Shown here piece by piece: positions 57,328 to 64,000 of a DNA stretch of 64,000 nt. The position numbers were made by a program, and so were the translations under genes. Location: the NCBI RefSeq assembly GCF_000614125.1, contig NZ_BAKJ01000011.1:1-64000 (forward strand). The letters are read 5' to 3'. Each line of letters begins with the position of its first letter. Position 1 is the stretch's first letter. The notes below the pieces were generated by a model. It ran no database searches, was not told the DNA's origin, and saw only the letters and a list, made by a program, of their open reading frames with translations. This DNA is from Bacteroides rodentium JCM 16496. Its GTDB lineage: Bacteria > Bacteroidota > Bacteroidia > Bacteroidales > Bacteroidaceae.

Positions 57328-57605
57328 ATTGCTTGCCTGCCACAGGTGGTGCATGACGCGAATGCGGTATCATCCATGTATGCGCAATGCCATATATGCC
57401 GCATGGCAGTCCTGCATGACGGAACACATTGCATCCGTGCAATGCAGTATGGGGTACATTGAGCTCCATATTACATGAATGCAATGCACCTTATACGGCA
57501 ACACCCTCCGGCAACCGGCATTACACTGATGCAATATGGTATGCAATGTATTCATGCAAACAGGCAAGCAATGTGTCATTGCCATATACCAACGGATGCA
57601 TTGCC
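57328..57605. repeat. GCAATG/CATTGC repeat cluster upstream of parA
   Basis: About ten copies of GCAAT(G) or its complement, many within TGCATTGC-like contexts, fall in 280 bp (for example 57328, 57384, 57428, 57439, 57481, 57531, 57543, 57568, 57578 and 57600). Frames through it are not genes. A centromere-like site for the ParA system that follows is a reasonable reading. Confidence 0.5.
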
Positions 57606-57635
57606 GTGTGATGAAACGAAAAAATCCAGACAGAT

Positions 57636-58430
57636 ATGAAACAAGTTATACACTCTAAATTCAAGCCTATGAAGAGAGAACCTTTATTTGTCGCTTTGAG
57701 CAACCAGAAAGGCGGTGTGGGAAAATCCACGTTCACCGTGTTGCTCGCCAGTTATTTCCATTACCTGAACGGATATAACGTACTTGTGGTGGATTGTGAT
57801 TATCCACAGCACAGCATCAGTGCCATGCGGGACTGGGAAGTGGGGAACATTGAAAAGAACGTGCATCTGCAAAACTTGCTGGTGGAACAGTTCGGAACAA
57901 GCGGCAGGAAAGCCTACAGCATCCTGAACTCCACCCCGGAGGAAGCCAGGGAGACGGCCGGCCTCTTTCTCGAAAAGTCGGAGCTGGATTATGACCTTGT
58001 CCTTTTTGACCTCCCCGGTACCGTGAATGTGCCCGGTGTCTTCCAATCCGTGATCAATATGGACTATGTATTCACTCCGATTACACAGGAAAGGATGGTA
58101 ATGCGGAGCAGCATGTCTTTTGTCCTTGCCATCAGGGAATACATGCACCGGCATGCGGACGTACCCTTGCGTGGCATCCATATGTTCTGGAACCGGATGG
58201 ACAAACGGGTGTCCAAAGGCCTGTATAACGGCTATACCGAAATTTTCCGCTCTCTGAAACTACCGGTGCTGGAGACCGTCATTCCCAGTGCGGAACGCTA
58301 CAACAAAGATTCCGGGATGAAGGGGCCTCTGTTCCGCAGCACCTTGTTCCCTCCATCTTCCTCCGCACTGAAAGGCAGCAACCTGGACTTGCTAGTATCG
58401 GAGATGGAAACCATACTGAAACTTAAATAG
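57636..58430 (+). CDS. traA: ParA-family ATPase (TraA)
   Basis: This 264-residue Walker-type ATPase has the deviant Walker A NQKGGVGKSTF, VLVVDCDYPQHS and LVLFDLPGT. It corresponds to TraA, the first gene of CTnDOT-type transfer operons. It probably stabilises or positions the excised element with the DUF3408 protein that follows. Start could be 57636 or the internal ATG at 57669. Confidence 0.88.
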   Translation: MKQVIHSKFKPMKREPLFVALSNQKGGVGKSTFTVLLASYFHYLNGYNVLVVDCDYPQHSISAMRDWEVGNIEKNVHLQNLLVEQFGTSGRKAYSILNSTPEEARETAGLFLEKSELDYDLVLFDLPGTVNVPGVFQSVINMDYVFTPITQERMVMRSSMSFVLAIREYMHRHADVPLRGIHMFWNRMDKRVSKGLYNGYTEIFRSLKLPVLETVIPSAERYNKDSGMKGPLFRSTLFPPSSSALKGSNLDLLVSEMETILKLK

Positions 58431-58438
58431 ATAATATT

Positions 58439-58888
58439 ATGACTACCAAGAGAAGAATGGATTACCGGGTGGACGAGGATGCCTTGAAGCGCATGATGGC
58501 AGGGGATGTCACGGCATTGGAGGAAACAGTTCCACCGGCTGGGGCTTTGGAAAAAGAGGCCGTCCCTTTCCGGGAGACGCAAGATAAAAAGGCTTCTGTC
58601 AGTCCTTCTAAAAAGCAAACGAGGAAATTTCCGGATGAAGTAACCGGTACCAATGAATACCGGCTACGTTTTCTGGAAGCAAAGCTGGCGGGTACAAGAA
58701 GGCAGACCTATGTTAACGATACATTATACAGGACTGTTGCCAAAGTATTGCCGGTCATTGCTCCGGATATGTCCGTCCCGATGTTTTTAAACAGTGTCCT
58801 GTCAGACCATCTGGAAAGGTATCAGGACATCATCAACGAGATATATAACCAGGAAGCTACACAAAAACCGATAGAATGGAAGAAATAG
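58439..58888 (+). CDS. DUF3408 protein (TraB-like)
   Basis: This 149-residue protein has a disordered, charged N-terminus and a ribbon-helix-helix-like C-terminal half (RQTYVNDTLYRTVAKVLPVI, MSVPMFLNSVLSDHLERY). It follows ParA by 8 bp and overlaps the next gene, which suggests a ParB-like DNA-binding partner. Confidence 0.8.
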   Translation: MTTKRRMDYRVDEDALKRMMAGDVTALEETVPPAGALEKEAVPFRETQDKKASVSPSKKQTRKFPDEVTGTNEYRLRFLEAKLAGTRRQTYVNDTLYRTVAKVLPVIAPDMSVPMFLNSVLSDHLERYQDIINEIYNQEATQKPIEWKK

Positions 58889-59544
58889 TTTATTTATCGA
58901 TACGGCTCGGCTGTACCGCTTATCTATTATATAAGGTATGGGAGCAGAAGAAGAGAATAGGTAAGATATGTGACCTGCTTTATACTCCCCGTAAGAAACC
59001 GGAAATGGAGAAGGACCACCACCGGAATCCGGAAAATGCGGCAGATGTGATGGGTGCCACTCGTTTTGTCTATCTGGATGAGAATGCAGGAAAGACCGTT
59101 GCCCCTTACATGAGCCAGCAATTGGAAATGGGAAGCGACCTTATCGGCAAGGATGAGGATATTCCGGAAGATGAAGTGGAATGCAAACTGCCTTTGGAGG
59201 AGATGAGAATGCTGAAAGACGAACAGGAAAAACTGGACAGCCGTTCTCCCGAGACGGAAGCCATTGTTCCGGCAGTTACTCCCGCCGACTTGCTCAATGT
59301 AGGTGACGTGCTGTTCAATTTGGATGGTGCCGGTTCAGATGAGAACAAATCATACCGGGCCGCCATGACACTGCGTGCCATCCAGGAAACGGACATGTTC
59401 GAGTTGTTCTCCTCCCAGATGGAGAACAAGAAACTGATAGAGGAGCTGATGGAAAAGTATGTGGATGAGGAAGGGAATGCTCTGCCTTTAAAAAAAGAGA
59501 GGAACGTTTCCAAACCTGTCGCAGACTGGAGGAAGCTGGTCTGA
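58876..59544 (+). CDS. DUF4122-like transfer-region protein
   Basis: This 222-residue protein has a short hydrophobic N-terminus (VYLSIRLGCTAYLLYKVW) and an acidic body (DVLFNLDGAGSDENKSYRAA, MFELFSSQMENKKLIEELME). I associate it with the DUF4122 family of Bacteroides tra operons; function is unknown. It starts inside the end of the DUF3408 gene. Confidence 0.7.
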   Translation: MEEIVYLSIRLGCTAYLLYKVWEQKKRIGKICDLLYTPRKKPEMEKDHHRNPENAADVMGATRFVYLDENAGKTVAPYMSQQLEMGSDLIGKDEDIPEDEVECKLPLEEMRMLKDEQEKLDSRSPETEAIVPAVTPADLLNVGDVLFNLDGAGSDENKSYRAAMTLRAIQETDMFELFSSQMENKKLIEELMEKYVDEEGNALPLKKERNVSKPVADWRKLV

Positions 59545-59565
59545 AAAGGCAATATCATGTCCGGA

Positions 59566-59597
59566 AAATCCTGTACGCGTTGAAGTGTACGGGATTT
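59566..59597 (+). terminator. Terminator after the traA-DUF4122 unit
   Basis: AAATCCTGTAC pairs with GTACGGGATTT (one G-T/mismatch) and is followed by seven T. It separates the traA unit from traE. Confidence 0.8.
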
Positions 59598-59683
59598 TTT
59601 TATCATGTGCAACGGGGGTATCCTGAATTTGACCGGCTTTGCCGCCCATATCCTTCTCCATTCACTTTACATAAAGCCGTACG

Positions 59684-59724
59684 ATGGATGACATTTGATG
59701 ACATCTGGTGACATATGATGACAC
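59684..59724 (+). promoter_or_regulatory. 10-bp repeat array 5, upstream of traE
   Basis: ACGATGGATG, ACATTTGATG, ACATCTGGTG, ACATATGATG and ACACC follow at 10-bp steps, 80-120 bp before the traE start. A -7-like TATCTTCG follows. It suggests the transfer operon is under the same control as arrays 1-4. Confidence 0.6.
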
Positions 59725-59801
59725 CTCTGAATCACAGCGTATTATTCCCTTTTATCTTCGCCGTCGAATTCAAATTTATGTCTTACCCAAACGATTCGAC
59801 A

Positions 59802-60104
59802 ATGAAGAAAAGAATCCTTTTTTCAGTGATGTGCGCGGCGATTGCCGCCAGTGCTTTCGCGCAGGGCCAAGGCCAGGGCCTTGCCGGTATCAACGAGGCG
59901 ACCAGCCTCATGACCTCGTATTTCGATCCCGCCACCAAACTGTGCTATGCCATCGGTGCGGTGCTCGGCCTGGTGGGCGGCATCAAGACCTACGGCAAGT
60001 TCTCCAGCGGTGATCCCGACACCTCGAAAACCGCCGCCAGCTGGTTCTTTGCCTGCATCTTTCTGATTGTAGCCGCCACCATCCTGCGTTCCTTCTTCCT
60101 CTAA
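59802..60104 (+). CDS. traE: TraE (DUF4134)
   Basis: This 100-residue membrane protein has a signal-like start (KRILFSVMCAAIAASAFAQ) and two spans (KLCYAIGAVLGLVGGIKTY, WFFACIFLIVAATILRSFFL), like VirB2-type pilins. Frames extend upstream to 59715, but the signal peptide fixes the start at 59802. First gene of traE-J. Confidence 0.88.
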   Translation: MKKRILFSVMCAAIAASAFAQGQGQGLAGINEATSLMTSYFDPATKLCYAIGAVLGLVGGIKTYGKFSSGDPDTSKTAASWFFACIFLIVAATILRSFFL

Positions 60105-60109
60105 GCGGT

Positions 60110-60436
60110 ATGGAGTATCCTGTAAATAAGGGGGCGGGCAATCCCGTCGAGTTCAAGGGGCTCAAGTCACAATACCTGTTCGTCTTTGCGGGCGGTATGG
60201 TGACGGTGCTTCTGGCGGTGGTCATCCTCTACCTGGCAGGCGTGGACCAATGGATATGCATCCCTTTCGGGACCGTATCCGGCGGTCTGCTGGCATGGGC
60301 GGTGTTCCGGCTGAACGCCCGCTACGGCGAACACGGTCTTATGAAGCTGCTGGCGGAGAAACGCCATCCGCGCTACCTGATCCACCGCAAGAGAGTTTTC
60401 AGATTATTTGCAAAAAGAAAAAAACGACAATCATGA
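60110..60436 (+). CDS. traF: TraF (DUF4133)
   Basis: This 108-residue protein has two adjacent spans (YLFVFAGGMVTVLLAVVILY, WICIPFGTVSGGLLAWAVF) in a VirB3-like arrangement. It ends in an ATGA overlap with traG. Confidence 0.9.
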   Translation: MEYPVNKGAGNPVEFKGLKSQYLFVFAGGMVTVLLAVVILYLAGVDQWICIPFGTVSGGLLAWAVFRLNARYGEHGLMKLLAEKRHPRYLIHRKRVFRLFAKRKKRQS

Positions 60437-62967
60437 GAAATGTATTGAAAGCGGAAACGCTGGAACGCAAGTTCCCCCTGCTCTCGGTGGAGAACGGCTG
60501 CATCGTGAGCAAGGATGCCGACCTGACCGTGGCCTTCGAGGTGGAGCTTCCCGAGCTGTACACGGTGACGGCGGAAGAGTATGAGGCCATGCACTCCACC
60601 TGGATAAAAGCCGCCAGGGTACTGCCCGAACACAGCATCGTCTGCAAGCAGGACTGGTTCACCAAGGAGAGCTACCGTCCCCAAAACGGCGGGGAGGAAC
60701 AGAGCTTCCTCTCGCGCAGCTATGAGCGGCACTTCAACGAAAGGCCGTACCTGAACCACCGCTGTTTCCTGTATCTGACAAAGACCACCCGTGAGCGCAA
60801 CCGCCGGCAAAGCGACTTCAGCACCCTCTGCCGGGGATTCCTGCTGCCCAGGGAGATTACCGACAAGGACATGGCGGCCCGTTTCCTGGAAGCGGTGGAG
60901 CAGTTCGAGCATATCGTGAACGACTCCGGCCATATCCGGCTGCGCCGCCTGGAAACGGAGGAGATTACCGGCACGAAGGAACGTCCCGGGCTGGTGGAGA
61001 AATACCTCTCCCTCTCGATGGAGGACGAAACCGCCGTGCTGCAGGACATCTGCCTCAAGCCCGGACGGATGCGTATCGGGGACAAGCGGCTCTGCCTGCA
61101 CACACTTTCGGATACGGAAGACCTGCCGGGCAAGCTCTCCACCGACATGCGCTACGAGCGTATGTCCACCGACAGGAGTGACTGCCGTCTTTCCTTCGCC
61201 GCACCCGTGGGGCTGCTACTCTCCTGCAACCACATCTACTCGCAGTACGTGTTCATCGACAACGCGCAGGAAATCCTGCAGATGATGGAGAAGAACTCGC
61301 GCAACATGCTCTCTCTGTCACGGTACAGCCGGAGCAATGCCGTGAACCAGGAATGGACGGAGATGTATCTGGACGAGGCGCATACCAAGGGAGTGCTTCC
61401 CGTCAGATGCCACTGCAATGTCATTGCCTGGGCGGAGGATGCGGAGGAGTTCCGCCGTATCAGGAACGACACGGGCAGCCAGCTTGCCATGATGGAATGC
61501 ACTCCCCGGTACAACACCGTCGACACCCCGGTGCTTTACTGGGCGGGTATTCCGGGCAATGCGGGCGACTTTCCTGCCGAAGAGTCATTCTACACGTTCC
61601 TGGAGCAGGCGGTCTGCCTCTTTGCCGGGGAGACCAATTACAGAAGTTCGCCCAGTCCGTTCGGCATCCGCATGGCGGACCGGCAGAACGGCATTCCGGT
61701 GCACGTGGACATTTCCGACCTTCCGATGAAGCGCGGCATCATCACCAATCGCAATAAATTTATCCTGGGACCAAGCGGCAGCGGCAAGTCCTTTTTCACC
61801 AACCATCTGGTGCGTAACTATTACGAGCAGGGAGCGCATATCCTGCTGGTGGACACGGGCAACAGCTATCAGGGATTGTGCCGGATGATCCACGAGCGCA
61901 CACGTGGCGGGGATGGCATCTACATCACGTATGAGGAGGACAATCCGATATCCTTCAACCCGTTCTACACCGATTCCGGACAGTTCGATGTGGAAAAGCG
62001 CGAGAGCATCAAGACTCTGATACTGACCTTGTGGAAACGGGAGGACGAGGCACCGAAACGTTCGGAAGAGGTGGCGCTCTCGGGAGCGGTGAACGCCTAT
62101 ATCCGTAAAATTACCGGGAATCGGGAGGCAAGGCCGGACTTCAACGGCTTCTACGAGTTCGTTGACGGTGACTACCGCCGGATGATAGCGGAAAAGAAGG
62201 TACGCGAGAAGGATTTCGACATCGACGGCTTCCTGAACGTGCTGGAGCCTTTCTATAAGGGGGGCGACTACGACTTCCTGCTGAACTCCGACAAGGAACT
62301 GGACCTGACAAACAGGCGGTTCATCGTGTTCGAGCTGGACAACATCAGCGGCAACAAGGTGTTGCTGCCTGTGGTGACGCTGATCATCATGGAGACCTTC
62401 ATCGCCAAGATGCGCCGTCTGAAAGGAATCCGCAAGGTAATATTGATAGAGGAATGTTGGAAAGCCCTTATGTCCGCCAACATGAGCGGCTATATCCAAT
62501 ATTTGTTCAAGACCGTCCGTAAATATTTCGGTGAGGCCGTAGTGGTGACCCAGGAGGTGGACGACATCATCAGCTCCCCGATTGTGAAGGAGGCCATCAT
62601 CAACAACTCCGACTGCAAGATTCTTCTGGACCAGCGGAAATATATGAACAAGTTCGAGCATATCCAGCGGCTGCTCGGCCTGACGGAGAAAGAGAAAAGC
62701 CAGATACTCTCCATCAACCAGGCGAACCATCCCGGACGTTTTTACCGTGAAGTCTGGATAGGGCTTGGTGGCACCCGTTCGGCGGTCTATGCTACGGAAG
62801 TGAGTGCGGAAGAGTATTTCACGTTCACGACGGAAGAGTCCGAGAAGCTGGAAGTGCAACGGCTTGCCGAGGTGCTGGACGGCAACCTGGAACTTGCCAT
62901 CCGCCGGATGGCAGAGAGAAAACGAGAGGAACAAAGACAAGTATCAACCCCAAAAAGAGAACAATGA
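60433..62967 (+). CDS. traG: TraG, VirB4-type conjugation ATPase
   Basis: This 844-residue ATPase powers assembly of the transfer channel. Walker A is GPSGSGKSFFTNHL and Walker B ILIEECWKALM; the VirB4-type motif VTQEVDDIISSPIV follows. An open frame runs upstream to 60250 through traF in another phase; the ATGA overlap at 60433 (MRNVLKAETLE) gives the true start. Confidence 0.93.
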   Translation: MRNVLKAETLERKFPLLSVENGCIVSKDADLTVAFEVELPELYTVTAEEYEAMHSTWIKAARVLPEHSIVCKQDWFTKESYRPQNGGEEQSFLSRSYERHFNERPYLNHRCFLYLTKTTRERNRRQSDFSTLCRGFLLPREITDKDMAARFLEAVEQFEHIVNDSGHIRLRRLETEEITGTKERPGLVEKYLSLSMEDETAVLQDICLKPGRMRIGDKRLCLHTLSDTEDLPGKLSTDMRYERMSTDRSDCRLSFAAPVGLLLSCNHIYSQYVFIDNAQEILQMMEKNSRNMLSLSRYSRSNAVNQEWTEMYLDEAHTKGVLPVRCHCNVIAWAEDAEEFRRIRNDTGSQLAMMECTPRYNTVDTPVLYWAGIPGNAGDFPAEESFYTFLEQAVCLFAGETNYRSSPSPFGIRMADRQNGIPVHVDISDLPMKRGIITNRNKFILGPSGSGKSFFTNHLVRNYYEQGAHILLVDTGNSYQGLCRMIHERTRGGDGIYITYEEDNPISFNPFYTDSGQFDVEKRESIKTLILTLWKREDEAPKRSEEVALSGAVNAYIRKITGNREARPDFNGFYEFVDGDYRRMIAEKKVREKDFDIDGFLNVLEPFYKGGDYDFLLNSDKELDLTNRRFIVFELDNISGNKVLLPVVTLIIMETFIAKMRRLKGIRKVILIEECWKALMSANMSGYIQYLFKTVRKYFGEAVVVTQEVDDIISSPIVKEAIINNSDCKILLDQRKYMNKFEHIQRLLGLTEKEKSQILSINQANHPGRFYREVWIGLGGTRSAVYATEVSAEEYFTFTTEESEKLEVQRLAEVLDGNLELAIRRMAERKREEQRQVSTPKREQ

Positions 62968-63320
62968 GAAACAAATCCCTTATGAGACTGGCGGTGTGCC
63001 TGATCGGTATGGCCGCCATGGTATTGCAAGGCTGCTCGGAGAGCGGCACCGACCGTGACAAGCTCTGCGGCTCGTGGAGCAGCGTGGAAGGCAAGCCGGA
63101 CGTGCTGGTATATAAGGAAGGGGAAGCCTACAAGGTGACGGTGTTCGCCCGCAGCGGAAAGATGCGCCGTCTCAGGCCTCAGACCTACCTGCTGGTTGAG
63201 GAGAACGGGAACCTGTTCATCAACACGGGGCACCGCATCGACATCTCCTACAACGAGGCCGCCGACGTGCTGACCTTCTCCCCGAACGGTGACTATGTGC
63301 GGAAGGAGGAACGCCCATGA
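62964..63320 (+). CDS. traH: DUF3876 lipoprotein (TraH-like)
   Basis: This 118-residue protein has a lipoprotein signal (LIGMAAMVLQGCSES) and a small beta-rich domain (LCGSWSSVEGKPDVLVYKEG). It lies between traG and traI with overlapping starts and stops, matching TraH/DUF3876. Confidence 0.82.
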   Translation: MRNKSLMRLAVCLIGMAAMVLQGCSESGTDRDKLCGSWSSVEGKPDVLVYKEGEAYKVTVFARSGKMRRLRPQTYLLVEENGNLFINTGHRIDISYNEAADVLTFSPNGDYVRKEERP

Positions 63321-63946
63321 AAGCGAAGTCACTCCTGATCGGAACGGTACTCGCCCTGTGCGGCACCGGCGCCAATGCCCAGTGGGTGGTGACCGATCCC
63401 GGCAACCTTGCCCAAAGCATCATCAACATGTCTGACAACATCGCCCATACCTCGAAAACGGCGGTCAATACGGCCGACAGCTTTGCGGAGACGGTGAAGA
63501 TTTACGAGCAGGCCAAGAAGTATTACGACCAGTTAAAGGCGGTGAACGACCTGATACAGGACGCCCGCAAGGTGCGTGACATCATCCTGATGGTGGGCGA
63601 CGTGTCCGACATCTATGTAACGAACTTCGGCAAGATGATGAACGACGGGAACTTCTCGCCCCGCGAGCTGGACGCCATCGCCTTCGGCTACACCCGCCTG
63701 CTGGAGGAGAGCAACGGCGTGCTGCAGGATCTCAGGCAGGTCATCAACGTGAGCACGCTCTCCATGACCGACAAGGACCGCATGGACGTGGTGGACCACT
63801 GCTACTATGAGATGCGCCGCTACCGCAACCTGGTAAGCTACTACACGAACAAGAACATCGCCGTGAGCTATCTCCGTGCCAGAAAGAAGAACGACCTGGA
63901 CCGGGTGATGCGGCTTTACGGGAATGAAACCTCCAAATACTGGTAG
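63317..63946 (+). CDS. traI: TraI (DUF4141)
   Basis: This 209-residue exported protein has signal SLLIGTVLALCGTGANAQ followed by a helical, VirB5-like body (ITNMSDNIAHTSKTA-type stretch, EQAKKYYDQLKAVNDLIQDA). It overlaps the previous gene by 4 bp. Confidence 0.9.
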   Translation: MKAKSLLIGTVLALCGTGANAQWVVTDPGNLAQSIINMSDNIAHTSKTAVNTADSFAETVKIYEQAKKYYDQLKAVNDLIQDARKVRDIILMVGDVSDIYVTNFGKMMNDGNFSPRELDAIAFGYTRLLEESNGVLQDLRQVINVSTLSMTDKDRMDVVDHCYYEMRRYRNLVSYYTNKNIAVSYLRARKKNDLDRVMRLYGNETSKYW

Positions 63947-63948
63947 CC

Positions 63949-64000
63949 ATGATGCCGTTGTCGATAGATTTTGCCAACCTGCATACCATACTGGCGACCC
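63949..64000 (+). CDS. traJ: TraJ, start only
   Basis: The frame begins MMPLSIDFANLHTILAT two bases after traI and runs off the window. Position and start match TraJ, a large membrane protein of the channel. Confidence 0.75.
   Translation, partial: MMPLSIDFANLHTILAT

Noticed and set aside
57260..57585. Short frames with many Cys/His/Met in the repeat cluster
   Set aside because: Their composition comes from the GCAATG repeats, not from selection on protein.
60373..62940. Long open frames on the minus strand opposite traG (242 and 451 codons)
   Set aside because: They are shadows of a well-supported, high-GC coding gene and show no family motifs.

Overview
The window is Bacteroidales DNA, most likely Bacteroides, Phocaeicola or a close relative. 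The evidence is an MobA/MobB/MobC module, a CTnDOT-type tra operon, DUF3945/DUF4099 proteins, Bacteroides-type -33/-7 promoter boxes and a UpxY-type polysaccharide locus. It lies inside a large integrative conjugative element (ICE): backbone genes occupy both ends, and neither end of the element is in view.

Left backbone (1-13.5 kb). A TOPRIM primase-like gene, a DUF4121-like gene, three small excisionase-type HTH proteins and a NYN/LOTUS protein are followed by a long leftward operon from 13396 down to 4570. That operon encodes DUF3945, DUF4099, topoisomerase III, two small proteins and a reduced PRTRC cassette (E, C, F, B, ThiF). Right backbone (53.2-64 kb). mobC, mobB and mobA run leftward; a candidate oriT and a dense GCAATG repeat cluster follow; then ParA (TraA), TraB-like, DUF4122 and traE to traJ run rightward. 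Five arrays of a 10-bp repeat (GACATCTGAT-like) lie upstream of backbone operons at 123, 3017, 13482, 57200 and 59684. I found none in the cargo.

Cargo (14.2-52.7 kb). A complete Wzx/Wzy-type exopolysaccharide locus sits between the DUF3945 operon and mobC. It begins with a tyrosine recombinase whose stop codon overlaps one arm of a 20-bp inverted repeat. The second arm lies 283 bp away. The only good promoter between the arms points away from the locus, so the locus appears to be OFF. Then come UpxY, a WecA-like initiator, Wza-, Wzc- and CpsB-like proteins, rmlACDB for dTDP-L-rhamnose, a flippase, a polymerase, many glycosyltransferases, an acyltransferase, outer-membrane/YjbH proteins, a lipoprotein, and a hybrid histidine kinase with an NtrC-type regulator. 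A two-gene LRAT-family module and several gene remnants interrupt the locus just after rmlB.

Two cautions. Fifteen apparent single-base indels, nearly all losses in short runs, break 13 genes in both backbone and cargo. Each gene regains a length divisible by three when one base per event is restored. This looks more like assembly or sequencing error than decay, so I give full gene spans and mark the break points. Family names come from reading the proteins; no database search was run.
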